From Sequoia sempervirens (Eukaryota; Streptophyta; Pinopsida; Cupressales; Cupressaceae): a stretch of 64,000 nt of DNA. Positions within the stretch are counted from its first letter, which is position 1; each line of letters starts with the position of its first letter. The position numbers and the translations under genes are program-made. Under the pieces are notes generated by a model. It was not told the DNA's origin. It made no database searches and saw nothing but the letters and a program-made list of their open reading frames with translations. The stretch lies in the NCBI GenBank assembly GCA_007258455.2, contig VDFB02373365.1, positions 226,018,194-226,082,193 of the forward strand. Direction: 5' to 3'. Below are positions 45,258 to 58,739 of the stretch, in pieces.

Positions 45258-48200
45258 ATTGTTGAGGGTGATTTTAGCAACAAACAACATGCTATGAAAT
45301 AAAGGTTTATTGTGTCTCTTGAAAAGAAATAAAATGACTCCAAGGTTCCTTTTTGTTAGGTCATGACAATGTGGAAAACATAGAGGTGAGATCTATGTGA
45401 TTATATGAGGGGATTTAGGTTTTTGGAGAAAAACTAAAAGGATTTAAGCAATCATAGAATAACATTTCATACACTCAACTTAGATTGCATATAGAATATA
45501 AGAAGATTTGAACTAATTCATTTCTCTTTCAAACCATTTTGATAACCATGTTTCAAAATAAAATGCAAAAGAGAATAGGGTAACAAGATACAATTCGAAA
45601 GAAACCTACACAAATAATTCAAATGAAATCTATTCTATTCATACAACAACATAATGAATTCAATCAATCACATTTGCACATTTAAACAAGATCTTCTGAA
45701 ACAACCAATAATAGAAATAGTATTCACACATTTACTATCAATGGAGAGAAATATTTAAAGGAAACACAATGCACACAAGATTTTCAAATTTCATTCAATC
45801 AAAACAACATCAATCCCGTGCAAATTTGGGATGAAATTCTACTTAATCCCACAAATTAAACCCAGATCTTATTAATTTAGAAATTATGATTAAAATAGAA
45901 TGACCATACCATCACCATGGCACTAAATCCAAATGCATGCAACATAGGCATAATCATTTGATCAAATAAATCAAAACTTTGCATAAAATTCAACAAGTAA
46001 ACCACACATTGAGATTGTATTGTTTGTAGTTGCAAAAATTATAAGAATTCAGACCCTTTGAATGGTCCAAAAAAAAACATAAATAGAGAAATAAACTTCC
46101 CATAATTTTGGATCTAAAATGAAAAAGAAACTATAACTAACTCTAGCACTTGAGCCTTTAACCAAAATAAAACCAGAAAACTAAAATAAAATTGAACTGG
46201 GCACCCTAGTTGGAATCAAGTCTTTTTGTAAAGTTTAGGAAAATAGAAAAAAACCAAATAAAACTGAAGTGAAACTAAAATAAAATTGGTAGCACCAAAA
46301 TCCCCACGCCATTGCATTTTGGCATATGATTCATGCATAGACAATCACACCTAACTTTGAAATCCCTAATCTTGACGTTGATCTAGAGAAATACATCATT
46401 CTCAAAAAAAATTGGACACCTTCAAAAACATTTAGCCAAAATCAACAATAACATCCACCTTGTTTGTAGTTATTTGTCAATTTTCTCAGTCCATACTGAC
46501 ACCACTTCATTTATTTTTTCCATGGATGACCCCTTGTGAAACTGAATTCTAATCTTCTGATCGAACATGGTTTTCTCCATTTGCTGTTGTATTTTGGTGA
46601 AGGATTCCAACTCCTCTTGAAGAGATTGGAGTTTTACCTTTTCACTAACCATTCTATCAATTCCTTCTTGAGTGACCTATCCCTTCATTGAATTTTGCAA
46701 TTCCTTGATCATTTTTTCAAGTTCTCTTACTAATATAGGGCTATCCTAGAATGTACACCCCAGGTCCTCTATTTATTTGCAAATATCATTCATTTTCTTC
46801 TCTACTTGGGCCTTGTCATTATTCAATTTTGTTTTACATGTACTCAAAAAAATTGTATGAAACTCTATTTCCCTTATCCAAATAGGAATTGACTCATGTT
46901 CTCCATCTTGAATTACCACAACTTTAAGCAACTCTTCCTCCTTAGGCTCATTCATTTTTTGGAGGATTTGAATATGTTCTTTCCATACCAACAACTCTTG
47001 ATCAATTCTTAAAGAAACTTGTTGAGTGTGACTATCTTCACTGCTAATTGAATGGTATGATTTGACCAACTACTTCAAAAATTTTTCTGCCAATTCCAAA
47101 AAAGATCCTTCCATTGTTGCACAATAGGAATCCATTCATCAAGGTTAGAGGGTCTAAATTCACCTTTCAAGGTAGCTTAGAGTGCAGAGTCAGGATATTT
47201 ATGATTTACAGGGCTGATAAGATTACCGATGTAGGCAGTCAACTTTTTAACTTGAGCCTTCATTTCCTCTTGTGTTTTCATCTTTTTGCATTATTTTCAA
47301 AATGGTAGGAACTAACATCTATGAAGACTACTATTCACCATATCTTGTTTGGACACCTAAATCCACTTGGAAGATCTAATAGTCATCAGTCGTCATCTCA
47401 GATTCCATTTTTTCCACCAAAGGGACTACTATCTGAGCTATCATATTACCTTACTCATCCATTGAAACAATAGAAATCCTTTGATCCCTCTTCTTCTCCC
47501 AAGGGATTGGAAGGCATCTGATAGCATATTCATGCTAGGCTCAGGAGTTTCTACATATGTCCTATGCATTTTCTTAATGGTTTGATTCAACCATACTAGG
47601 ATAGCGACATGTTTCTCTAGGGGAATGGAGACTATTCTTATATCATGATAAGTGACAATACTTACCTCTAGCCCCTCCTAAGTTTTCTTCTCTTCTTCCT
47701 GAGCTCTTTCTTGATGCACCTCTCCCCCAATTTTTGGAAGCTCCTTAGTAGCTTTCTTTTCTTGGTTGACCTCTTCTTCAACCTCATGTTGTTCAACACA
47801 TCCTCTTGAGAAATATTCTCATCTATGAGAGGTCCTTCCTTAATCACTTCTTCTTGAAACACTTCTTTGACATTTACATTTAGTGGAACATTTTCAAACA
47901 CATCACCAGTTTCCTTTTGTGCTTCCTATTCCCTAGGAGGCTCCTTCTAAACTTCCCTTTCTTCAACAACATTTTCAGTAGGAATTCCTCCTCTTAGGGG
48001 TAATTTACCTATCAAGAGGGGAGCAGTTGGTGGTGGGGGTTGAGATGGTGGTACAAGTACTCTATCCTTTAGTGATTGAGGAGGAGTTGGCAGTGGTGGC
48101 TCATGAGGAGGAGTCGAGGAGTATGTTTCCTCAGTTTTTGGCTAAGCCACCCTCATTCTCCTTTTTTGTGATATAGTTTTTCACTTTCTTCTAGTTCATC

Positions 48201-50110
48201 TTATTCTTTTAAAGCAATGTTTATTGGCCTCATTTCTTTTCTTTTCTTTCTTGCTTCTTTAGTTGGTTCACCCTTGACTTTATTCTTTGATGTGAGGGCA
48301 CTAGAGGAAGGTTTCTCCTTAGCATTTTATACCTACTCTTTCTTTATAGTTTCTCTAGTTGAAGTTTCTCCTTCTTCTTAGAATATTTTGGATTCTCTAA
48401 CAATTTAGACACAGAGAAAGGTGTACTCAACAAGTAGATAGATCATGACACAACCTGTTGAATTCTATCCTTAATGTTATCATTTTCCTTAACCGAAGAA
48501 TCCACATTGAAAGATATCTTCTATGATGCATAGTCAGGATCCAAAACCTTTCCATCTTCTATTCTTTCTTTGGAAATTTGAACCTTTAGACAATGTCTCA
48601 TCAAAAACATTATTAATAAATAATAATCTTTCAATCTCACCTCAAATTCCTCTTCACGATTTACCCAATGATCTTCAAGTTTGGGCTCATAGATGAAGTA
48701 TACACCCATCACTTTGTTGATATTCCCTATGGGGTCAAATATCCTATGAGAATCATTATACAAGTCAAAACTATATCTGGACATCTCAACTTCTATACTT
48801 TTCACATTTTTTGTATTCACACAAGAATACACTCCTATCTAAATTGGAAAATAAGATCCATGCTTATGTTTCCCTACAATACATTTCTATACTTCAATAA
48901 GCTGTCTACAAAACTTTAGCAAAAGCAACTTGTCTAATGGATCTAGGGGAAGCTTGTATGGAATTTTATGGAAACCTACCACTCTAATGTAGGTAAAAGT
49001 TTTATATTGGATAAACTATTATCCAATTTCTTCAATCACCTTCATAGCTTTAGTAGAGACCCTCCTAGAAAAATCTCCCTCTAAGCCCTAAATTATCATA
49101 TAAATGAAATTATCATTAACAATGCCAAAATGGTAGAAACTTGCCTCTAATTCCAATTGGGGATAATGTTGGTAAATAGTTAATTCTCCCAGCTCATAAG
49201 AGCCCACCTTGGTGAGTCCTAGGAATGAGGCTTGTGAAATCAATAGAGAAACAAGATATGAGGTCATGTAAAAATTGGTGGATGAAAGAACATTAGACAT
49301 TTGTTCATGAATGATGTCACTGATAAGTTGAACCCAACCAATTTTCTTCTTGTGGGAATAATTGATGATTTTGATAAATCTCACCATTGGGGCATAAAAT
49401 TCTTCTAAAGATTGAACTATAATCAGGAAACCCACAACTTCCACCAATCCTAACTTCAAGAGAGCTATAGACATTGAAGTCCTAGCACCAGTATCACTAA
49501 TCCTTCACTTGAACTCATCCATGTTGACATGTCTAATGCTAGTGTATCCGATCTCATTGTATGAGGAAAAAATCATAGAGTGTGGATGATAACCTTTGAA
49601 TTGATACTTCATTTCATCTGAATCCTTGGGTGTCATCCTTTCTGCAAACAAAAGTACCATATATCACCTACTTACATTTTCAAGGAAAGAAAACCATGGC
49701 AACACAAGCCAAGTTAGATACTATAAACCTTGAGTTTAAAGATCATACCATATAACAAAGAAATTTATGAGGTTTCATGGATCAACCTTCAGGCTTACCC
49801 ATTACCTTATACCATTAATATGTTCATTTTAAAGTTTGACCTACTTTGCATGATTCTTCAAATGTTGAGGATCAAAGTTCCCTCATACCCCTTGCTTTTA
49901 ATCAAAGTTCTTAAGGCATGTCAAGGTTTGGTCAGGCATCAGGGATCGGTGATCTTTTTTACCTGTTACTTAGAAAGTGAATTCTCTTCATTGAGAATTT
50001 ATACCATCAAGCATCAGAGATCAAAAATATCATTTATCCATTGCTTGCAATGAGGATCACTTAAGGATTTCTTATGTTTGATCACATGTTAGGTATCCAA
50101 GATCATGCTT
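45258..50110 (-). repeat. Long direct repeat B
   Basis: It is the second copy of repeat A. It lacks the MITE-like insertion. Its upstream end (high coordinates) stops near 50110, where the third LTR element begins, so B was probably interrupted by that insertion. Confidence 0.65.
46470..49642 (-). pseudogene. Unrecognised repeat-encoded protein, copy B
   Basis: The reverse-strand frame starts near 49635 (MTPKDSDEMKYQFKGYHPHS). Open pieces are 49474-49088, 48832-48521, 47901-47668, 47069-46773 and 46652-46470, with frame changes between them, giving about 1050 codons in total. The N-terminal half is globular-looking (SMSIALLKLGLVEVVGFL, YLVSLLISQASFLGLTKVG, YEPKLEDHWVNREEEFEVRL). The middle is Lys/Glu-rich, and the end is a coiled coil (LQSLQEELESFTKIQQQMEK) closing at 46470. 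TGA 49505-49507 is shared with copy A. The family is not known to me; it is probably mobile-element cargo, as it repeats within 10 kb. Confidence 0.55.
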
Positions 50111-50143
50111 AACCCTTTTGTTGTTGTTATAGTAATTTTTAAA

Positions 50144-53100
50144 TGGAAATTCCTATTACCTAATTTTGGCTTTGAGCTGAAATTAGGTAACTTATTGTTT
50201 ATTCTTTTGTGTTTTCATTTAAACATTAAAATATACATTATGTTTTGCTAAGTTCATTAATGTGGATAAAGGAGATTGTCAAAACAGATTGTATTTATTC
50301 TAGTTTTTCAATTACATACAAATAAAAGAGAGAACCAACATGTATTCCAAATGTAATCTTTATTGATAATCATGAGCATATAATGTCCCTCACAAGCAAA
50401 GGGACTAGCTATTTTAATGCTTATAAAGAAAAGACTATATGCCTATAGGTAATAGAAAAAAAATTGCATATAAAATGAAAAGGGACCCGTCATTGCTTGG
50501 TGGAAGGATGAATCCCATTGGCTTGGTTATGCATCACCTCAATCCTTCCCATTTCCCTACTTCCATTTGATGCCCTCCTTGTTGCTCCTAGGTTTCCTAC
50601 ATCTGAAAAAATAATGTTGTTAGAGTAATGAAAGGTCCCTGATCAAAATATATGCAAAACATCCATAAATGTGTAATATGATGTCCATGAGCATTAAAAT
50701 AGTAGCATACCATAAGTTTCCATGAAAACAAGAAAGGAGTAATCAAACACACCTATGATATGCTTTTTTTTATCTAATTGGTTTGTTCCTTGTGCATATT
50801 TAGGACAAGTCTTTGTTACTGTTTTGATTTGGCTAATTACAACATGTGGAGTAAAATGTGGCTCCCATGAGGGTTGAGCCCAACATCTACCCTCTGATGT
50901 TTTAAGAGGGATAATAAATTGAGCAACTTGATCAAATCAATGATAAACATATTCTTGATGCGTTAAATCAATATAGAATCACACCAGTTGATCAACTTTC
51001 ATTATCAAATTCAAAAGATTCAACACATAATGTGAACTATCAAGATGGTCACACTTCATCTTTTCACAATGAATCAATCAATAGGATTCCAACATGTCAA
51101 AAGGAAGGTGTATTTTGTTGGATATGTCTTTCAATCTTCTTAAGTGGATCCAAGATCCATTTTATTAAAGAGGTAAATGGTTTATGAGATTCATCAAGTT
51201 CAATTATAGATGCATCAAGTTCAATTATACATCTATTAAAATAATGAAGGAGACATCAAGTCATTCTTGAAACCATCATGAGTCATCTGGAACAAAAAGA
51301 AGGAACAAGGAGGTAAGATTCCTCAAAATACAGTCATAATATAATGATACATCTCATAGAAGGACAACAGTAGTGAAAGAAGCATATAGGGCAGCATGAT
51401 CATCACAATGGGTGGGATGCATATTTCAAAGGGGTAAAGCTATGTACTGTTCACATTGAACAATGAATATCATTCACTCAACAAAGGCACATGTATGGTT
51501 GTTTGTGCTACAAGACAACAATAATCAATGAACAATGACAATTTTGTATGGAAAGAACCAATGCATTCAGAGACAAAGCAAAGGAACAGTGATCTCTAGT
51601 GGAGTAGGACAGTCAAGAGATGAAAATGAGATGATAGTGAAAACACTAACCTTCATAGGGGATAGTGGTAGTATAACAATACATTTAGAAGGACTCAATA
51701 TGCATATACAGTCATCAAGTAAGGTGCAACAATCGTTTTCAGTTAGAAGAAAAGGGCAATGTGTGGTTAGGCAAGCATAGTTTTTCAAGGGAGAAGATTG
51801 TTACATAACAACCATAGACTGAGAAGTGGTGACTGCATTAAACATGAGTTGTGCAAAAGTAAGAAGACCTCATTTAGCTTGAAGCTCATTTGTTCATCCT
51901 TGAAGGATCGGTACTCTTCATTGAATCATGAGAAAGAAAACATCTACATTTTTTTTCTTCCCTTTGGTTATAATGATGAAAATTTACAAACATCCATTTT
52001 GAAGCCCATGAAGGGGCAACCATAATCCTACTAGTGAACAAAATTTGCATTTAGCATCTATGCCATCTGGTAGAATATATAAAAAATGTAGCACTCCTTG
52101 AATTATCTTTTTGGAACATTGATAGACATGGAAGTAAAGAGAACATTTCAGTTTATGATTCATGAATTATTGTTTCAAGAAATAAGTCTATTCTTGGATA
52201 TTTGAATCTAACTGGGTAATTTGGCCTATCATAGTGGTGAGAGGCTTGGGTTTGACTAGCTCATGACAAATTCCATATAGATTTGGGATGGTAATATTAT
52301 GGCTTGAATAACACCACACAGTACATGAAAAGGAGAATATGATTAGTGTTATTAAATGAAGTCAAGGGTGATTGAAGAAAGAGTAGCAGATCTTGCGGTA
52401 ATAAAAGAGGTTGTGAAAGATATTGATAGTTTATGAATATTGATAGAGCTATATTGCAATCAAAGTGCAATTGGAGGGAGTCTTAGCCTTGGAATCAACT
52501 AAAATTCCACAAAGACATGGAGCCTTTAGATAGTCACATAATGGTAAAGAGTATTATCATGAATAGCTCTCATGTGAAGACTATGATGAGGCAATCAGAT
52601 GTGAGGAAAGGATAATGAGGATGATGCATTTTGCATGAAACACATAGCTAGACCATGACCTGGATAGGCTTACAGTCAACACATAAATACCTTGTGACAA
52701 TGACAATTCAATTTCAAATGAGGGCTATGTAGGATAACGAAGTTTTTGGCTAGCCTAAAACTTTACAAACAGGTAGCAAGCTTACTATTCTAGATACATT
52801 GACAATGTTTTCATGCATAATTAGACCCATGGTAGTGCCTTTGGGTTTCATAATCATCAAAGCTCATGTAGTGAGTAGGTCATAATGTCAGTTATGCATG
52901 GTATACATCTTTAGTGTAGGGATTTGAGAATAGTCATAGTCCTCACTCACCATGAAACAAGTTGTAAGTCATGTCAAGATATAGGGTTTCATTATATGAA
53001 AGGTCAAGCTCTCAAGTAATCAAGACAACAAGGTTTTGTTCTTCATTTTATGACTTAAGATGCAGTATTTATAAATTCTAGTACCAGTATCATGGTGTCT

Positions 53101-56100
53101 ATTAGTAGAGACGACATTCTAAAATTGAAATGGATGTTCTCATTGGAAAAATATAGTGAGCATGGGTCAGCATAGTGATAGAGACTATGAAGGGGACAAT
53201 GTACAATTTTTCTCTTTCAGACATTGGGCTTGAAGAATGTGTTCTAAAACACTTTGATGCAAATATAAAATTCCCTGGATATATGATGTGTTGTAGTCAA
53301 CATATATGGTGTAGAACATTTCTTTTTCAAGCGACAATCAATGTTTGCGAGTTTTTTTAGTGTTCTACATTAAAGGATGCCCTTGAGAGATTTTCCCATC
53401 ATTCTGAAATTGCAACCATGCTGTCATGAGATTTGAAGATTAAGCTACATGAAAGTTGGGATTAGGAAATCATGTTAAGTCCATAAACAAAGTAATAGAG
53501 AAGTTCACATTTCATTAAATCCATGCAATGAAACAAAGAGGGAGTTTATTATTTTTACTATACTCATGAAATTTGGCATTTCTCTTTTTATTTTTCACCA
53601 GCTTTGTCTCTTTCTATTGACAAAAATAGATGCAATTATGTGCATGGTCAATATAGGTGTGGCCCGAATAGTGTGAAAGCATGTCACTAACTTATCATGG
53701 AAGCTTGTGTAACAAGGGGAAATCACTTGAAGTGAAATGTAGTCAAAGCTTAAAAGGGTAGTGCTCATAAAGGAATGAAAAGCATGGAGTCTTTGACTCA
53801 TACCCATACTATGCAATTGCATTGAATCATTTTACAACTATTTCTTCTTTACAGGGCAGCATTTTATTGTTGAGCAAGGATAGTTCTCATTTTAGATGAT
53901 CACTCTCTCATGAAATCTCATTCATATTATAATCTTGCATGATTTTATGAGCAAGGGAAAGTGGTTTTCTACATAAAATGCCATAAAAATCCAATGCATT
54001 CTCTCATGGCTACAACCAAAAAATTAGGTTTTCTTCACAAAAATCATAGAAACCCACTTGGGGTTTTGAATACCATTCAAATGCAGAGATTATAAAAGAG
54101 GTTTTCTTCCATTCATACCTATAGAAGGTGTCTTTTTTTTTTTGAAAAGATAAAATTACCACATACAAAAATATTAATGAAAACTAGAGGCCGAGCATTC
54201 TTAGCAAAATGCATAAGGAAATACAGAAGAAATTAGACATTTTGCATCATTCTTTCGCATGGAAAAGAGCTTGAAATGAGCTTATTTTCACTAAATATAA
54301 AAGGAGAAAAATCAGGGAATGAGTTTGATCAAAGCTTACCTGAGCTAAAATTGCTCATTTTGTCATTAGAATACAAGTTTTTTTTCACCATTAAAGCTTC
54401 AAGAAGTCACATCAATGGCAGATGAAAGTAGATGTGATAACCACAAAGAAAGATAAAAAAAAAAAATTGCATTAGAACATGCTTATGGCCGCAACATTCA
54501 CAGTCCAATGATCATCCAACGAGGAGAAAAAAAGGCAGATTTGGTTCAAAAAAATGGGTACCTCTTGTTTCCTAGTGGAAACCACAAGATTTCATCAAAA
54601 ATATGCCAAAAGAAAACCATCAACAGTGCACTCCTTGAAACCCTATGGCGGCTAGGTGAAGTGGAGCTCCTAAATTTTGAAGGAGAAAATGATAAACCTT
54701 TTCTTTTTTCCTTTGATTTTGTTTAGGGTTTGATACCCTAGTTGAAGCTAAGCATCAAAGGTAATTTTTTCCTTTATTTTTAACAAATTACAAATACATT
54801 TAATATGCTACATGGACTTAGATTTAAAACCTACGCCTTAGGAAATTTTTTTCCTTATGTTGCATTTTCAGGGCTTAGGCAATTTTTTCCTTGTATTCAT
54901 TTTGAAAATCACATACTTGCCTTGGTGAATTTTCACATCTTTGAAAACTGCAAAACTCTTTCAATACTTAGAAGTGTGCACTTTGACCTCCCATAGGACA
55001 AGCTATTGCTTATGTTTTTGCATCTATTTTGAAATGTGAAATGTTTGACCTAGTGATGGTTATAAATCACTTTTGTCAAGCATTACTATTAGCTGCAGAA
55101 ATAGTGATTGGTAAGGTTTTCATCAATCCCTTGAGGGAATCTATGTTGATTTTTTATCCTCTTTACAATAATTTAAGGGTGATTGAGGAATGGTTATTAT
55201 TTTGCATTTATTATGACAATTGTTAAACATTAACTTAAGTGATAATTTATAAATTGCTTAAGTCTAAATGTTACCTTTAATGCAAAATTAAATGCATTGA
55301 ACTTTCAACACATGCTTTTGGACGTTTAGTTGAGGATTTATGCCTTCCAAACATAATGGAATAGGTTGAAGACATGTTTGCACACCAAAATTGTGAGTCA
55401 AACAATTTGGAGGCATGTGAGCAATTTGGAGGAATATTGACCAACATGTCAAATTGGTGAGTGGGTTATCTTTGACTGTTTTGGAGGGAATGGGACCATT
55501 TTGGAGGCATTTTGTCATGCTTTTCTGGTGGGTCAAGTCATGGCTTGAATTTTCAACACTTTGGAGGCCTTTTGGAGTGATTTTTGAAGGTTCTTTTTTA
55601 GCCTTTATGCTACATCTGACTAGGGTTTCTAGAAGGACATTTGTGAGCAATTGTTTTAAAAATTGTTGAAGTATATTCAAACTTAAGCTTTAGGGGATTA
55701 TTTTCTTTCTTTGTGTAGGGAATTGTAGCTTAGTTTGGAGCTTTTTTCAGGTAGAGGACAACATTGTGACTCAATATCGGACATGTATAGCAGTATGTGA
55801 CACCATTTTTATTAATAAAATTTAGTTTTTACCTTTGTTGAAGCTATCTCATTTTGTGAACTTTGGTGATTGATGAATTTCCTTGTGAGTTTTGGTAACT
55901 CCTTCAATGTTGTTCTCATTTTAGCACCTTTAGGTAGGATAAATATATATTGATGTAGGTTGTAAGTTGTGTGGTTGTTCAAATAGTCTTTTAGTTGTGA
56001 AAGATTTCCTTTCTTTCAAAAATGTTAAGAGAATCAAACCTACTTACAAAATACTTATGCATTGATATGTTAGAATATCTGAGTTGTGTTAAGTTAAGTT

Positions 56101-56379
56101 GAGCTTTTGATGAGATTGTGTGTTAAAGAAATTGTATAGGTCTAAGAAATTAAATTATATACATCACCATAGGGGTCTAGTTATATTTTCATGTTTCTTT
56201 CTCCCCTTTTCCCAGCAAGGAATAGTTTAGGTGAGACCATCAAAAGGGGAGCCCACCCATAATCTAGAGGCCTACTTTCACAATAGGATACCCACAACCT
56301 AGAAGTAGTCCCATGTTAGTCCAGATTTGCTAAGTTCTTTCATAACTTGGAAAAGGGGTGCAAATTTGGGTCTCTAATA
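50144..56379 (+). repeat. Presumed 5' LTR of the third element (about 6.2 kb)
   Basis: 50144-55048 matches 59087-64000 almost throughout, so the repeat is at least 4.9 kb. If the PBS at 56382 is right, the LTR runs to about 56379. A hairpin lies at its start (50156-50190). TATA-like TTATAAAAG occurs near 54087 and ATATAAAAGG near 54296. Short open frames shared by both copies (51535-51780; 54508-54726) have no known family. The exact ends (TG/CA) are uncertain. Confidence 0.6.
50156..50190 (+). repeat. Hairpin at the LTR start, copy 1
   Basis: TTACCTAATTT pairs perfectly with AAATTAGGTAA around a 13-base loop. The matching place in the other LTR (59101-59135) has TTACCTGATT paired with AATCAGGTAA. 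Confidence 0.7.
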
Positions 56380-56381
56380 GT

Positions 56382-56401
56382 TTTGGCATGCCTGGTGGGA
56401 C
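56382..56401 (+). other. Candidate primer binding site of the third element
   Basis: TTTGGCATGCCTGGTGGGAC follows TCTCTAATA (a decayed LTR end) and precedes the gag-like frame. The TGG start and place fit a PBS; the tRNA is not assigned. Confidence 0.45.
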
Positions 56402-56612
56402 AATGAATTGATTCTCTGTACATTTTATATGTTTTTCTACTCTTGTTTGGTGTGTATAGTAGTTGATAATTTCCTTTTGAGGTGCTTCAAATACACACTT
56501 GGCGACTCTAAATTTGAATTTACTAGTTTCAGCAGTACCAGTCCTGGTATGTTCAAAATTTATTAAAAGAAAAGTTGATTTTCTAGCTTTCCAATCTCTT
56601 GAATGAAAAAAT

Positions 56613-58395
56613 ATGTCTTCATTTCATGGAAATATGTCATATTATCCTCCATTTCATGAAAATGTTGCCCATGCATCATCCTATCAACCATATGATACTA
56701 AGGATATTGCTAGTTTTATCCAAAATAACCCTATAGTAGTAGGTTACCAGCATGTTTAGTACTCTTACCACCCACCCACCTCTGCTCCATCATCATGGTA
56801 GCCAATATATGCCCAAAACTAGTCTCAAGAAGGCTATTTTGTTCCAAAACAATACTCTTGTCCTCATTTGTAGTCCCAAAATGTTGATGATATAAGGATT
56901 ATTAATATTGATAGTATATTGTTAGATTTCCATAGGAAGTTGGATGAAATCAATAAAGAACAAGAGTATCAAATGCAACAATAGGAGGTTGACATGCATT
57001 AGGAATAGGAAGCTTACCAAGCCCATCTCCATGAGCAAGAGTGGGAGGCACAAAAGAGGCAATTTGAGGTGAATCTTGCTCAACAACTTGCTGCAAAAGG
57101 ATGCAAAAATGAGGCTAAATTTTGCCAAACAAGAGGTTGCCAAGTTCAATATTCCAAGCTTCAAACAAGGTGAACCTCTTAAGCCCGCTAAATTTGAGAT
57201 TCCAAGTGTTAGAAATCCCATTTCAATTCAAGAACCTGTCCTTGAGCAACCTTAACCTGTAAAGGAGCCTAGAGAATTTTCTTTCCCAAGTTTTAGGAGC
57301 CCTCCTTTTGTTCAATAACCTATTATTGAACAAGTGCATCCTTGTGAAGTACCCATCAAGGAGGCTCAACCAACCCCTTATCTTCCAGAACAACCTAAAT
57401 AAGAGGTGCTGGTAGAGGAAGAAACAAATATTTTAGCTATTGTTAGGTTTGAACAAGAACTTAAGAATGATAAATCAAATGTGATAACGAAGGAAAATGA
57501 GGTTGTAGATAAAGAGTAGAAAGATGTAGATCAATGAATAATTGATGGTTCTCATATTCTAACTATTCCATTTGATGAATTGCTACTGTTTGTGAACAAG
57601 GAAGAGAGTGCAGTTCAAATCACAACCACATCAACTTCTATATAGCAGGAGGAGGATCAAAACTTTGGTGTTTTGACGTCTCATTTGAGCTGTAATAAGG
57701 TAAAAATTAGTCTTCCTTCATTGAAAAACAAAAATGAGGATTAAGATGACCTTTTTTGGGATGATCTAGAATCATTTGTTTTGAATTTGGAGATCAAACA
57801 ATCATCTTTTGAAGAGAAAAAGGTGGGATAACAATTAGTTGAGATAGAAAAGGATGTTCAAGTTTAGATTTCTGTTGGTTTTTTTGATGAACTTCTAGAA
57901 TTTATAGGTGAAGATGAGAACTACTTGATTGAACTAACCTCAATGCCCAGTGTTGAGTAGCAAAGTGATGAGATAATGACTGATTTGTTTGTTGAACTTA
58001 CTAGTTTTGTGGATGATGATGGAGAAACCATGCTTGTACTAACACCAGTATCAAGTTTTGGATAGCAAGAAGATGAAATTCACTTTGATAGGTTATTGGT
58101 TCATCAAGAAGAAGATGGGGGCAGCCTGGCCTTGAGAGGTGAAAAGGTTGATACCTATGAGAATATCCATCAAGATGAGCATGATCAATAGAGGTATGTT
58201 TTGAAAGGTATGAGTACTCCTTTAAATTTTCAAGGAAAAATTCATGAAGTTGACGTAGGACATGTCATGCATGAGGGAGCTAACCATGAACTTGAAGAGG
58301 ACATGTTCTTGAGTATAATAGAGGATTTTTGTTTAGGAATGAGCTACTATTTTTTGAGTTTAAGGAGTGTGAGCAACATAACCAAATGGGAATAG
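56613..58395 (+). pseudogene. Internal gag-like frame of the third element
   Basis: The frame starts at ATG 56613 (SSFHGNMSYYPPFHENVAH). Residues 1-90 are rich in Tyr, Pro and Gln. A coiled coil follows (LDEINKEQEYQMQQ, HEQEWEAQKRQFEVNLAQQL). A one-base shift near 57121 moves the frame, which then runs Glu/Pro-rich and acidic to 58395 with many stops. The first seven stops (56757, 56799, 56820, 56871, 56982, 57000, 57006) are all TAG. No zinc knuckle, protease, RT or integrase was seen. It is probably the Gag-like product of a large non-autonomous element. Confidence 0.6.
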
Positions 58396-58739
58396 TAGTC
58401 ATAGTTTCATTTGAATCACATGAGGTAGCTCATTCCAATCATCATGAGGTTGTGTTTATAGAAGAAACTAATCAAAGTAAACCCAAAAAGATTGGCTTGA
58501 AGGTTATTCTTTCACAAGGATGCCCTATTAGGAATTTAGACAAAATGGAGGCTAATAAGGATGTTGACATATTGCTTGCACCTAAGGGTACTGCTAAGGA
58601 AGAGTACACTCAAGTTACCTTTCTACCTCAGAATAAGAATGTTTGCATTCCATGTGAAAAGATTAGTGAGCTTGTATATGTTCTTCAAGAGATATTGCAA
58701 CTATTTTCTAAATTTTATTCATGTTCCATTTCTTTCTAG
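58329..58739 (+). pseudogene. C-terminal part of the third element's internal protein
   Basis: This is an open frame of 136 codons in the +2 phase relative to the preceding one, overlapping its end. It is therefore likely the continuation after a frameshift (KPKKIGLKVILSQGCPIRNL, then KNVCIPCEKISELVYVLQEI). No domain was recognised. Confidence 0.4.

Noticed and set aside
51535..51780. Open frame shared by both giant LTR copies (also 60531-60722) as a gene
   Set aside because: It is short and its N-terminus is not conserved between copies; the similarity is no higher than in the flanking LTR sequence.
54719..54742. Telomere-like TTTAGGG next to TACCCTA in both long LTR copies
   Set aside because: There is only one unit on each side of a short spacer; it is a small inverted repeat, not a telomeric array.
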